64,000 bases of DNA from Glossina fuscipes (GCF_014805625.2 NW_023998414.1:24414577-24478576), one strand, 5' to 3'; shown: positions 11,889 through 26,000, numbered from the stretch's first letter. Notes: generated by a model from the sequence alone, not told the origin. Numbers and translations are program-made.

Positions 11889-12540
11889 ACATTTTAGTCG
11901 GATAAGACCGATCTTTAAATGCCCTAAACCACATTGTCTAACACAATTCTAATTTTTTATGGATCAATTTTCATTACGTCAGAATAAGACTTAGACTTTT
12001 CGTGAAAATACCTATTATAGGATCCAAAAAATTGGCCGAGATGGTCCAAATTTGGTATAATTAATTTTCTTGATGTTAAATTACTGTTACGATTTACAAT
12101 TTTTCTCATTGTTGAACTTCAGTTTTCGTTATATGAGAAAGGGTTCAAAAATTGTACCAGCCAGTCGAATATTTCCATACCGAAATACCACTGTTTAGCC
12201 ACTTTTGCCGAGAATTTTTGAAAATTGTAAAATTTTTCCAAAATAGAGCATTATCTTGGGGTGTGGTCGAAAAACTGGATTGATCCGAACGCATTTTTCA
12301 ACAGCGTTCGTTCTTGGGGGTCAAAGCATGTCACTGTACCAAATTTCATCGAAATATTTCAAAAATTTGCGCCCTGTGGCTTGAACACAAACGTACAGAC
12401 GGACAGACAGATTAAGTTTAATGCAGATTACGGCTCTGAATCGATCGGTATCAACAAAAGGTGGGTGTATCTTAAGCCCTTCTGCATATTCTACATACGA
12501 ACATACCTGTGCCACAAGTGGTGTAGGGTATAATAAATTA
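11889..12540 (-). repeat. long copy of the dispersed hairpin-end/GACR repeat
   Basis: The left end is the inverted hairpin end (AGTCGGATAAGACCGAT, then AAATGCCCTAAAC). The centre has CACTGTACCAAATTTCATCG, which is shared with 63257-63275 and, inverted, with about 48288-48330. A GACGGACAGACAGA run lies at 12397-12410. The right end is ACAAGTGGTGTAGGGTATAA. This is the most complete copy in the window at about 650 bp. No coding capacity was seen. Confidence 0.65.
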
Positions 12541-13294
12541 TATTTCAAATGAATTAAAACTTGGTTTTTTTCTTTTTTTTGTCTTCTTTTCTTTAATGTT
12601 CATATATTTATTTAATTTTTTTATTATTTATTTAGTCTTATAAGAATTCGCTATTAATTGGCCAAACTCTGTAAGTCAGTGGATTATTAATTTTCTTGAT
12701 CGGTATGAATTTGTTTTCTTTATTAAATTTAATTATCTCTAATATCAGACTTAAATAAAGTGGATTGGCACGGAATCAAAATAAAAATCAACATTTTCGA
12801 TATCAGGCTATCTATTGTTTACTTTCCATCTCGACAAGGAGGCGATTAAAACTAAGGCGACAGATCGCACATAAGTGAGTTCGCAAAAAATGGTTGTCGC
12901 GCCAGCGATTACATTCTTCTTCCCAAAGCGTTATGCGTGACGTGGTTGTGAATGGTCGAAGTGCATGAACAAGTGCATGATCGAGAAGTCATGCATTTCT
13001 CGCCTATGAATAACAAATGAATTTTATTCTTATTATTATGTAAATTTTTAATCGAATTTAGGGAAAATGCATTTCGGTATTTTAACTTATAAATAAATTA
13101 AATAAAAATACTTGAATTTATTGGTTTCGAAACGTTACGAATTACGTATATTGTATTTGTTGTTAATAAATATTAAATTTATTTTTCAAGGTTTTATGTC
13201 ATATTAGTTTTATTTAAAGTATTGTACAACTAAAAATAATTTAACATAATACGTATATCTATACATGTACACACATACACACACGCACACACAT

Positions 13295-13325
<31 letters not shown>

Positions 13326-13579
13326 CGTCCTTTCCTTTTCAAGTCGTCATTTCCAATAAATTTAATAATTACTTAAATTTAAACCTTTAGTTACTGTTGA
13401 TTGGTTTTATTTTCTTTTTTTGTTTTACATATATTTTTTTTATAAACTTTTTCTGTTTTTTTCTTTTTTTCTTTTCTTTTAGTATTATACTCAGATACAC
13501 ATTTTTGCTAAATTCTAACATTTGCATTTTAAGGGTTAATTATTACTTAATGTTTTTGTTTTGTTTTTTTGTTGTTTAA

Positions 13580-13583
<4 letters not shown>

Positions 13584-13624
<41 letters not shown>
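13584..13624. repeat. (TA)n microsatellite, 41 bp
   Basis: Uninterrupted TA dinucleotides. Similar shorter runs lie at 995-1017, 22212-22239, 25491-25528, 29396-29417, 32739-32764, 49764-49789, 55196-55219, 57530-57547, 58422-58440 and 60780-60801. Confidence 0.95.
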
Positions 13625-13629
<5 letters not shown>

Positions 13630-14373
13630 CATAAAAAAATTATTTAAATTCTGTAAACTTGACTCAGTGTTTAAAAGTTAGAAAATAATATATAAAATGG
13701 TTTTATGAAAACAGTAATAAAATATGAAAATTTTTTCCATTTTAAATATGTCTTCCACTCATATCTTTAATAACTTTTGTTAAATATAATTTTTTTTTTT
13801 TTTTTAATATATATATATATATGTATATTTTAAGGAGTTTTCGATTTTATTTAATCATTTAGTTATTTATTTGTATTATTATTATTATTATTTTTTTTTT
13901 TGCTTAAAATTCTAAAGTACAAAGTAAAGTAAAGAAATTGATTGATTCGTATTACAGGATTTTACACAAAAAGAAAAAAAATATATATTTTTCTCTTTTT
14001 TTTTTTTTTTGTTTATTATCGGTAGTAGTAGAGGTTTGTTTTAGGAATTGTCCGTCTTGTAATAATAGTACAGATAAGATATATTTCAACCGTTAAAAAT
14101 CGTAAAAATGATAGTCAGTGTAGTTGGTAATGTTCACTTAAAAAGAAACAGAAAAAAAAAAGTAATAATAACACAAGTTGTTAATAATTTCAAAAAAAAA
14201 AAATTAATTCGGAAATTTTATTAATTAATTGCAGTTACAATCACTATGTACTTTGGTATAAGCATTCGTTTTATTTCAGTCTGTAATGTTTTCTTGTTAA
14301 GTTGACCCACTGTGCCGTAAGTCAACCTATAAGAGTACCGAGAGTGGTTAACTACAAGATCTTGGGCGCTTTG

Positions 14374-14402
14374 CCTCTCCCTCTCCTCTTTCTCTCTTTC
14401 TT

Positions 14403-14433
<31 letters not shown>

Positions 14434-14436
14434 TTC
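14374..14436. repeat. (TC)n tract
   Basis: A pure pyrimidine CT/TC tract of about 63 bases; on the sdt sense strand it is a GA repeat within the putative 3' UTR. Confidence 0.9.
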
Positions 14437-16164
14437 ATCCAGAATAAGTCCTTAACAGAAATCTCCAAAGTTTTCTATTTAAGTTCACTACACTTAACTA
14501 ATCATTTTACTCCATTTAAAAGTTTTTAAAATTTTTTTAAAAATATTTTCTTTATATATATGTTTTTCTGTACCTTTATAGTTAATGTTACATTTCTCTA
14601 ACCTATGGATAAATTAATTAAATAGCATAGAAAAATGTTGAAAAATAGAATTTTTCATTAATAAAGAAAATAAATTTTTTTTATTTATTTTTTTTTCATA
14701 AAAATAAATTTTTCTTCTATAAATTATAAAACACTTTTTCTTATACAAATTAATGAAGGATTTCTTTTTCTTTTTCGTTTTTTTTTTTTTTTTACTTTTT
14801 ACTTAGAAAAAAAGACTTACAAAGACTAAGAGTATGCACCTTACACTCTTATGTAATAGAGCTGAGTTATGGTCGGACATGAATACACTCTTGCTTTACT
14901 TAACTGTGTAGTTTATTAAAGCAATACTTATGTATTTATAATCATCTAAAGACGTGGTAGTAGTCCTTCAATATTCAACAAACATATATTTTTTTTCTTT
15001 TTCTATAAGATTTGATCAATAGTCTTCACATTATCATAAATGATTGATTTTAAAATTTTTTGAAAAATTTGCCATTTTTTCAATCATTGGGGATGAATCG
15101 AGCTTATTTTCAAACTGATCTTCTGTATCCTAGATAAGAGTATACATATGTATATGTAGATAGATGTATGTATATAAGGCAAGTTTTATTTATTTATTTT
15201 TTGCTAAATTTTTCCCTTTCTAAAGACTTAAGGTGCGAATATAAAAAAATTGACTGATAATTATTAGCTTTAAAAACCATATTTCGTTGTGGGTACTTTT
15301 AAGAATCAATCATGAACTCGCTCAAAATTGGCCAAAGGCCATCAATTCAAAATGCAGCTTTCTATCTTAATTATTTCGACTACAATTGCTCTAACAATAA
15401 TAATAAAAAGGATACTTAAGTCAACGGACAGAGGGATACGTGCCTCTAGGTTCACTTCGTATGATCTGAATATATAACGTATCACCGAATCATAATCAGA
15501 AATATAAAGCTAATGTAGAGCAATCCTTTTTTTGCTGTGTATACAAAAATTATTCGTAGTCTAAAGAAAAAACAAAAAAAAAAAAATTAAAATTTACTTA
15601 AAGCAAATACTTTTCCTTATACATTGTACTCGATGCGAAAGTTTTTATATTTTTTACCAACGTATAAATATTGTTAAAAATAAATGATGGCAAAACAACA
15701 ATAAGAAAAAACAACTTACTTTCCTAATAAAAAGTAAAAAAGAAAAAAAAAAAAACTTAATTGACCAATAATTATCGTCCACATAGATGAAACGTTTTAT
15801 TACCTACCACTGGCTTTATTGTTTTTCTTTTTTTTTTTTTTTTTTGTTTATATAAATATCATAATTAAAGCACTTGGTTATGTTCCATCAAAAACACTAT
15901 GGAAATCTGTAATCATTATTAACAGCTTTCTATCCCACATATAGGTGATGCATACACATAAGGTTGTAAGTGCTGTTGGGTAGCTTGACATAGCGTAGTG
16001 TTTAAGTGTATGTTTATATTCCAACCGAACATTTGAATCGATGTAAGTCATTTACGAAATTAACGGGAAAATTTGAAGGTTTCTTTTTTAACTCTAGATT
16101 AAACGTCTTTATCTTAACTATAATCTCTTCAGACGGACATACGGACATCTCCTTTATTAATAAA

Positions 16165-16264
16165 NNNNNNNNNNNNNNNNNNNNNNNNNNNNNNNNNNNN
16201 NNNNNNNNNNNNNNNNNNNNNNNNNNNNNNNNNNNNNNNNNNNNNNNNNNNNNNNNNNNNNNNN
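16165..16264. other. assembly gap (100 N)
   Basis: Exactly 100 Ns, the conventional placeholder for a gap of unknown size, about 600 bases downstream of the sdt stop codon. The true 3' UTR length therefore cannot be read here. Confidence 0.98.
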
Positions 16265-16878
16265 ACTTTTAATACAAGAAAAATTTATTTTTATGAAAAA
16301 TAGTGAGAAGATATTTGTATTTGTATTATTTACTCTCTTTTTATTTTTCCGTTTTTATTAATAGAGTTTTTCTATTTATTAGTTTTTTTATTTATATAAA
16401 TTTTCGTATTATGATTGTTTTTTATTTTATTTTTTATATATATTTTTTTCTTTTTTGTAATATCTTTGCTAATTAAGAAAATCTTTAAAGGAGCTTTAAA
16501 AGTCAGAGAAAAGTTTAAAATGGAAGCAGAAGATTTTTGTGATCCTCTCTGTCTCGCGCTTTTTTTACTTAACGAAATAATAGAAAATTAATTTAATTTA
16601 ATAAAATTCAATCAAATACAAATACAAATAAAAAATAAAATAAAAATTTTAAAATAATAATTATTGCCAAGTGAACTTAAATATAATTTTGTTTTTCTTT
16701 TTTTGGGGAAATATGTGTTTGTTTTTCTAATCGTTAACTTTATCTAAACCTTTTCTTATTTTTTTTGATATTTACAAAATATATTTATTTTTTTTTTTAT
16801 TCATTTAATTATTTTTGATTTTTTATTTATTTATTTATTTATTGTTTTGTTTTTTGTTTGCTTTTTTAGTTAAGTATT

Positions 16879-17070
16879 CTATTCTTCACGATTGTTATGC
16901 ACCCAGCTGGCGGGTACCCATTGCGGTTCACGTTCCAATGAATTAATTTCAGCCAGTAGCTGATGATAAGCTCTTTCGGTATCATTGTTAATGATAATCA
17001 TATCGAATAGATGACCCCATCGGGCCTCCATATCGCGGGCGGTGGCTATAATATCTTTAAGTTCTTCCTC
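16879..17070 (-). CDS. sdt: sdt last coding exon (end of GUK domain)
   Basis: It starts after an acceptor (TATATCAG) in phase 0 with [13 protein letters not shown] and ends with WVHNNREE and TAG at 16879-16881. It carries the C-terminal GUK helices that in the family pack against the SH3 domain. Confidence 0.95.
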   Translation of the reverse strand, partial: EEELKDIIATARDMEARWGHLFDMIIINNDTERAYHQLLAEINSLEREPQWVPASWVHNNREE

Positions 17071-20000
17071 CTGATATATGTAAGTAAATTACATAAGACA
17101 AAATAATAGCATATTTATACATATAATAAACACTCACTTTAAATGGTTCACCGTTTCGCAATTTCTTTTGTCTTAATTTATCGAGACTAGGTGGAGCCAC
17201 CAGCACTACATAAGGTTTCAAATCGGAAGCTCGTAGTAATTTCAAACTCTGGGGATGTAAATTAAGAACACAAATTTTACCACTAGCAACCACAGTGCGT
17301 ATGGCTTCTAAAGAAGTGCCTAAAAAGAATTCAAAAATCCCTTTTTATATATGTTTTGAAAAATAAATACTTTGTTTATCGTACTTACCATAGTAGGCTT
17401 TTTCGTATTCACCATGCTCCACAAATTTGCGTGCCAAGATATCAGCTTCAAACGCTTGCCTAGTAATGAAATGGTAATCTACACCAGGCACTTCACCCTC
17501 ACGTCTAGCTCTCGAAGTATCTGGAAAAGTTGGCAAAAACAAAAAAAAAGAAAAATGATGGAGAAGTGTAAGAATGTCGGAAAGACTTTCCTATTCGAAC
17601 TAGCCTACTACTGAAAAACCTACTAAACCAATTTTCTTTTTAAACACCTTACCGTTAAGTTTGAATTTTTGCTCAAGTAAATAGAAGACTATAAACAGTT
17701 TAGTGTATAGGAAACCAGTACCTGCGCGCTTTATTAAAAAAACTTACGTGGCACCGCAGCCGAGAAGCGTTCCGAATCCGCCATTAAACGTTGACGCAAT
17801 TCATGACGTCCTATGTTAGGAGGACCAATAAGCACTATGGGTCTCTTATGGGTAGCGCGTGGATAATATAAGGCCACCTCTTCATAAGTGAGTATTTCCT
17901 CAGGTTCTGTTTCATCCGGCGCTGTTGTGGCGTATAGAGGATAACTATAGGATAAGAAGAAAATTAAATATAAAAAAGAAAAAAATTTCTTGCTTCTATA
18001 AGAGTGCTCACCCCGCCTCTGAGCTGGCTTTCTTTTTCTTTTTCCGTCCTTTGCGAGCACACAGTAGCGTAGCTCCTTTACTGCTGCTACCATCTTTACT
18101 ATTTCTGGCTAAGCCGGCTTCTTCGGCTATGGCCAATTTCATAGTTTCACGTTGATGCTGAAACGATTGACTAGGTATCAGGCCGGCCAAAGTCTGGTCT
18201 TCTTCACCCTCCCGATATGCCTGCCACCAGTTAGGATCCTCCCGTGAAATAACATGCAAAACATCGCCTTTTTGAAAACTTATACCCAACTCTCGACACG
18301 GTATATACAAGTCATCTTCCGGATCGTAATCAAAATGAGCCCGTACGTGCAACACAGCGTTTTCTCGATGACCGCCGCCTGGTGGTGGACTGCCGGCGGG
18401 CACTATCAGAAATGTAAGTGTCCCTTGCATTGTACTTAGCAAAGCGCATACTTCATTAACAGTTTTACCGCGTAACTCTTGGCCGTTGACCTCCAGAATT
18501 TCATCGCCCTCGTGAAGCAAGCCTGACTTTTCCGCTGCTCCTCCTCTTACTATTCTTCCTATAATTACCGCTTCACCTTCATTGCGTACAGTAGCACCCA
18601 AAGGTTCAGTCGATTTCTCAATTTGTATTATACGTATATTGTCGTTTTGATCATTTAGTGTCCCAAAGCAGGCACTAAGTGGTGGAGAATCAGCTCTTAG
18701 CGGAACTGAAGATTTCATAAAACCGCCCACACCTTGCGAACCACCATGATGTGGTGTTATATGGGGCGGCAAAGGCATAGCGCCTCTCTGTGGTACCACT
18801 GGCGGCGCCACTGGAGTAACACCTCTTAGAGAGGCCGTTTTTGGTGGTATCGGTACTGGCGGAGGCACAGCAGCCCCTGCCACCGGTGAAGCTGGCTGTA
18901 AGCCTGTTGTTCTAGGACTACCCGTTCCACTCATTGAAGGCGATGGTGTAGAGTCCGTATGTGTTGCCACACGATCATGAGCCAACAGCAAACCTTCCAT
19001 TTCGTGGGACGTCAACAAATTGCCTAATTCTATAGCTGTCGCCGAATTCGAATCGGCCAATAATTCCACAATATCTTTTTGCAATTGCATGGCATTCGTG
19101 TGTACAGGATTGGCGACTTTAGGCCGCCGACGTTGCAGGACGGCCGTTCGTGCTGCCATAGCATGAGCCACTCCGGTATGCGAGAGTATATTATGAGCTG
19201 CTGCCACTCGTCCCGCAAGCGTTGACATACCACTCTTTGTAAGTTGCGTTTGAAGACGATTAAGGGCGTTTATCAAGTCCCCATAACCTAAAGAAAACGA
19301 CATGATGAGACCAATTATCCTTTGGAATTGAAAAATGACATCATTCGAATATATCGTTAAAAAACAATTTAGAATTCTTTAAATGCTAACCACACGTCAT
19401 GTGACGTCGCGTGACGTTCACGGTATCAGAAATTCCAAAAAAAGATACCAATAAAAATAAACCTTGACAATAACAGAAGACTTGATGATAATACTTATAT
19501 CTCATCTCGACAAGAGTCTAAGATATATGTTCTTATTACACTGAATTGAATTTAGTTGCCTTAACTTACAAGCTTAACTTACAAGCTAAAATCATCGTAA
19601 AATTTCTCAACTCTGGCAATTTAATACTGGGCCGAGGCGAAGGCGAAGAAAGCTATTATCGACATAAGAGCGAAAAGATTACAATTCCGCAGTAAACTCG
19701 TGTAAGCGTATTGCAAAAGAGATACTCATATTCTCAACCATAGTCCCTTTGAAAAGCCAACTCTTGTTGTATTTCACTCAGAATGTACGCCATATCTTGT
19801 CTTCAAAGAAATAATGGCGACGAAGTCATTTTTGAAAAATATTGGTTAGCATCTGGTTTTCATTGACGATTCTAAGATCAACTAGCTGTCTCATACCTAC
19901 GCAGGAGCAGATGCCACCCTAAGTGAAAGCGCTTCAACATTTACAACAACGGCTAGAGCTACTCTTCATGTCATAAACTTTGCTCGCGAAATGAAACTCA

Positions 20001-21851
20001 AAACAATTATTGTCACAGATAGTTTGTCGGTCGTAATAACCATCTGAAACCCGGCAAAGTTGACCTGCAAGACCATTACCGAAGTATGGAATACGATTAC
20101 CACTGACGGATACAAAATTAAAATTTTTAACGTATCGGGTCATATTGGTTTCTTGGGAAAAAGAGTTAGCAGATGTAGCAATCAAATTCTCCACTTTGCG
20201 GACACTGTAATGGAATAGATTGACTTTCAAAATTATATTAGAAAAAAAGTTGAGGCGAAAGTTGACGAAGAAGATCGACACACTACTCGCATGTTATCTA
20301 CTTCCATATCTACTAACATTGCTCGGCCATTTCAAGCTCGGTGGTTCAGCTCTCCTAGCCCTTATTCGGTATGGTCGGGTAATGTACCGATAATGCATAA
20401 CTTTCATGAACTGATCGATCTATTACTTAACCTAGCGATAAACGACAAAAACTTCAACACACTCGAAATATTTCTAAAGGAAAGTAAGGCCGCTTTTTAT
20501 ATAGAAGAGACGTAGAGAAGTGCGTTGATTTTTTGGAACAGTTATCGTAACTAATGCCATGTGTTCAGTTCTATCTGCGTGAATAATGAGTTGATTGCTT
20601 GAAAATAAAATCATGTTACAAATGCAGGAAGAAGTAAAATATTGGACGAGATTGCTGGCAATGACAAACTGATCGATTACTCGCTGAATTCTTAGCATGT
20701 TAATAACCCTGCGGCCGCCTTGTGAACCTAACTTTTACCGGACAAACTTGAATCTATATCTCGGAGATAAGCTGCAGCTGGAAACTCCATCAATCATTTT
20801 ACACGAAATGGAGACGACAATCGTTGAAAATGCTTCATAGCATTAAGACAGGCCAGCAGTCTAGAAGGGTTACACTTTGAAAATTGACTCTTCGCAGCGT
20901 CATTCAACTGGGATGCGTCTTTGGCTTGTACCATCTCTTGAACGATCAATAGCGCCCGGCTACGTTCGAAATATGTTTAAAAAAAATTCAAAGAGTATTG
21001 GAAACGTGGGTTGAATTGATGAGTTATGTACAGACTGTAGTAAGGTATCAAGATTTTCATGTGAAATTCTTTTCGTCAGATATTTAATTATTTAAGTTAT
21101 AATATTTTCATTTGACTTACTTGTAATATTTTCGACATCTTCATCTTCCACATAGGCTTCATTTTCTATACCACTACTGACTGTTACACGTTCGGCAGCC
21201 AGGGGTGGCTGTTGAGCTGCGTTGTTTGTTGTTGGCGATTTGCTATTCTGTAAAGCTTTAAGTTTACGCGAGCCCCGCAAACTGGCTCGCAAAAATTCAT
21301 TTTGTTGGGCGATACGTTCTTCTTCCTCCCGACGGCGACGCAATTGTTCCTAAAACCAAAACAAAAGGGAAACAAAAATAGAAAATAAAAGAAAAGCAGA
21401 AAACAAAATTGTAAATATATATAAAAGACATTTATGTCAACACAGATTTTGAATAGAAGTCAAAACAAAACAAAACTTTTATTGCACTTCAATTATTTTT
21501 AAGACTAATCCTTTGCCGCCAACAACAATAACAAATGCATTGGCTTTGTTTTAATTTAATTAGCACATGGAGAGGAAAAGAAAAAATCATTTTCTTTCTA
21601 TACATTTTTATGCAATTTGCTCAGTGTTCTTTTCATTCAGGGAAGAAAAGAAACGAAAGAATGAAAATAAATTAAAAGAAAAAAAAAGAAAATAAATAAA
21701 AGGAAAGCACAATACATTTCATTTATTTTGCAGTTATTATTGGCTTGTACTGCTAACTTTGTGTCACACATCCCTGCTTCGTCCCCCCTTCACATCTAAT
21801 CCGTTGAGACTTTTTTATTATGAATAACATTAGCAGATCGTATGGAAGGTT

Positions 21852-21900
<49 letters not shown>

Positions 21901-22208
21901 TTGCAACAATAAATGTTGCCTACAACGGCTTAACGAGGCCATTGCCTGTTGTTGTTGCTTTTATTTTTACTAGTTTTTAGAACAGGGTGAATTACATACA
22001 GTATTTTTGCGTTTTTGACGGTTAACTGCACGTTGCATACATATACTTATGATATTCTTTTTTTCTTTAAATATCTTTAAATGCAACAATTGCTAAGTAG
22101 TTGCTATATTTACCTGAGATACTGAGGCCACTTAGGCACACATTTTCTAATGAGGCTACATACAAATCTTATTCACGCTGCGTGCAAACATATAAGCGCA
22201 TGTTTTTG

Positions 22209-22245
<37 letters not shown>

Positions 22246-22984
22246 GTTTATTGCTTATATGGTATATGTATTGACAATTTAGAAACCTATTAAGTGTTGG
22301 GCCTATTTACAAAAAACACATGCCACCAGTCATAACAAAACATAACAAACGCATAAGTGGATGAATTATTATGTTTTCAATAAGCCTTTGCGTTCCAAAT
22401 ATCAATAGTTTTTGTAAACAACAAATAGAAACACCTTAAGTGGTCATGTAATACATTCGATATTGAAATGGGTTAATAATGAAAAATCCATTAAAAATCT
22501 GATTTTAAATTTAATTAAACGCCACGAATAATGAGATGATCTTGGACATTGCCAATGGATACGATTATAAAGACAAATGTATCTTTTAATCATTTATCGA
22601 TACTTGGCTTGGATTTGCTTAAAACTAAACGTTATATGAAATTTTGAATCATAACTTTCCAAAGCAATTTTCCGAATCGCCTTTGAAATCAATCCTCCTA
22701 TGAATTTACTTTAAAAGGATGAAATATTTACAATTCCCTTCAGTAAAGTAAATTAAGTATCAAAGAGAATTTTAGTCACTTGATCGCAAAAGATCCCTTC
22801 ATCTCTTTTTTCTGCGAAAACTGGACTTGCTCTCACTTCCACCACATTATATATATAAATACGCCTTGATGGTTAATACAAAAAGTGTTATGAACATTAC
22901 TGATTTTTATCGACTTTAGTTATCGATTGACAAACTGACCTGAGACTTTTCCAAACGCATTGTTTTGATTTTGATCGAAAAATA

Positions 22985-23043
<59 letters not shown>

Positions 23044-26000
23044 AATAGTGTTTAATGTCGCCTATTATTCATAGATTTTTTTCCAAAATTTTGCATTTGA
23101 AGCAGAAAACCAGAGAGAGAAATCCACTTTCCCTTTTGCCCGAGAAACTCGGCTTGGCTTAATCAGCCATAACAAGAGTTGTAAAAAAAAAAAAGAAAAA
23201 TTTTTGAATTAAAATGAAAATGGCTTAAACATGACTTACAGGTGTCCCTCGTATAACGCCGTACAAAATTTTAGATTATTATAACACGCATATATACGAA
23301 AATAATCAAGTTTGTATGCAACTACATAAGTAAAGTTTTGTAATGACGGATAAATCCCTAGTGCAGATGAATTTCAATCGACTTTGAGAAAAAGAAAAAA
23401 TCCATTATCTATAATCTTTAAAGAAAATAAATTTTATGACTGTAAATTTCATTTTGTAAAATACATTTTTAATTTTTTATACATCATCTCAATATTGAAT
23501 TTTATGTTATTTCTTTATGAAAAGTTGAAGTTAACTTAGTTTTACATTTCCATACATACGTTTCAAATGAAATTTAAACTACGTTAGAAGCTTACACCGT
23601 AAGACTTCGTTTCGATATAATACGGTATACGTAGACTTGATTTACATTATTTAAAAGTCACGGCTTCGATATAATCTAAAACAGGTTTCGTTGCAACGCG
23701 ATCGACTATGGCCTTGATTTATATTATATCCAAGTTTAAATTATATTCTTTTATATTATGTCTTAGTTTAACTAAATATATAAAAAAAAGTTTCGTATAC
23801 GTTTAGATTTCGGTATAGAGCGGTATGGATTAATCGTGTTATACGAGGACTGCGCGTACCATGAACAAACATTACAATACCGCTCACGATATTTCAAATA
23901 AATTTTTTATTTTTATTTTTTTTTTTTATTTATAGAATCATCTTTATAGTATAATGCAATTATGCCGGTGATAGACTAATTCAATCATTTATACAAAGCT
24001 CATAAACGTTAGAGCTTCTTTAATGCTTGCTTGCATGGAATGTCTAATTAAATCGATTAACCGGAATCTAGAAAGGTTGAACATAAACCAACACTAAGGG
24101 GGTTACGGTGTACATTAGATAAGGTAAGGTAAGGGGATAAGACTTATTATATATATTAGATAAGGGGAAAACCTTAACGGTACTCTCCGCAATCGAAAGC
24201 TTTCGACTTATGTAATTTGGGTAACACTGATTCCATCACAGCTGACAGTCATTGAGAAAACAAATGAGCCAAAATTTCGCAGCATCACAAAAGGAACACC
24301 TCTTCGTAAGTTTATTAAACAATTCATCGTGTTTGTAACGAAGATGCTTTATTAAAGTAAAGAGCAGCAAGCAAATGCCACTTTTCGGACTTAGAAATTT
24401 CGATGTTAACGCTGCGTTCCGTGCTCTAGTCTACCAATCATTAAGAACGTAGATGAAATTTTTCAAAAAATTAAGAAAGACCAGTCCATTCCATCATAAG
24501 GCAACGGTACAAAAACGAAACAACTTTAAATGACTTTCTTAAGGCGACAAAAACAAAAAGAAGTTTAGTAAATTGGTACCACGTGGATTGAGAGTGCATT
24601 GATTAGGACCGATGAGAATCGATTCACATACCGTAAAGCGTTTAGAATTGATCAAAAGCAAAAGGAAGCAATACCTTACGTTGGTCTTGCAGAGGGGAGT
24701 GATAGATAAAGTATATGTGAGGGCCAGGATTAGTACGTAGACGCCGTGAATGGCGTTTCGCATACATGCATGCTACTGCAACCACCACCATCACCAATAG
24801 TACCTGTAAAGAGTCCGACCTGAAGTTCGCATAGCGAAAACACACACACACACACACACACAGACATACACATGAGCATCTTAAATAGCGGAATGGATTT
24901 TCAATTTTAGTAATTTTCCTTATAAGAACAAGTTTGGTCTCGCTTTACATTTATCTCACCCCACAGATCTGCTAAATACAAGAATTCGGGAAAATCTATT
25001 CATAATCCTGCACCCCAGTTATCATATAGTACACAATTTTTTTTCTCTTTATATCAAGTTACAATCTTATAATTGCAGAGTTTTTCGTCAAGAATTTTAC
25101 GTTGAATCCCCTAAGTTTTGCTTCGCAATTCGATCGATTAAAAAGCTCGCATATAATTATTAAATGGCCAAAGTGCTTTTAATTATTAGGTTTTTCCGAA
25201 TAAATAAATATAATACGGTATAAGAGATACGATATACGATCGATTAATCGAGTGAAAAGATTTTCACGCCCTATCTTATCATCAAACATTTTTATTTACT
25301 ACCTATGCATATATATGTAAATCCGCCTAAGTGATCGAGTATGAAAAGTCGACGCGGCTAACAGTTCATCCATCGATCCGAGGTCGTTTTTCAATAAAGC
25401 CGTTAGATGGACTTAGAATGCGGGTGCTTTAAGGTTTTAGTCTTGGAACTTTCGCTGATTAAATTAATAGTAATGGGTAATAGTAATAAATATATATATA
25501 TATTTTATATATATATATATATATATATGTTATGTATCTAATTGATTTTAATTATTGTGTTATATAAATATTTTGATCAAAATTTATTTATATTAAAGCT
25601 CTCCGTAATGTTGAGACTTGCCTGTTGCAATTTCAATTGCTGTGAACGCGTTATTGGTATGGCACGTTTCAATGATGAATTTCCTCGAGCGAACATTTCA
25701 CTGTTATCGCCGTTGGCGTTTGTTACAATTAAAGAATCATCGTTTGTTTTAGTTAAAACAGAATTTGTTTCAATTGTTTGCATTTCATATAAATCAAAAT
25801 CATATTTATTTGGTAAAGTTGATGGCGGTGAGGACGACGGCGGTGGCGGCGGCGGGGGCGGGGGCGGAGGAATCGGTGATTGCATTGGTGTTATTAACGG
25901 TAGAGTTAATGTAGTTTTTGTAGCATCCGAAGATAACGATGACAGCGACGATGGTGATAATGATGACGTTGAAAGTGACGATACCGAAGTGACGGCTGTA

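Larger units (their letters stand above)
12541..16878 (-). other. sdt 3' UTR and downstream region (T-rich on plus strand)
   Basis: No coding exon. From about 13.2 kb to the sdt stop the plus strand is strongly T-rich with long T runs, i.e. A-rich on the sdt sense strand, which suggests a long 3' UTR. AATAAA hexamers (TTTATT on plus) are too frequent to choose a cleavage site. It contains (AC)n and (TA)n at 13269-13325, (TA)n at 13584-13624, a TC-rich tract at 14374-14436 and an assembly gap at 16165-16264. Confidence 0.5.
21350..25621 (-). other. sdt intron with GA repeats and Tigger-like element
   Basis: It holds (GA)n at 21856-21900 and 22987-23043, (TA)n at 22212-22239, the TIR element 23239-23856, a GC-richer block at 24180-24830 with short open frames on both strands, (CA)n at 24841-24862 and (TA)n at 25491-25528. 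Confidence 0.6.

Noticed and set aside
19288..19303. In-frame ATG (MSFSL) just upstream of the L27 exon, as a possible short-isoform start
   Set aside because: It lies in the pyrimidine tract and acceptor of the intron; phase-1 splicing from the ECR2 exon explains the region better.
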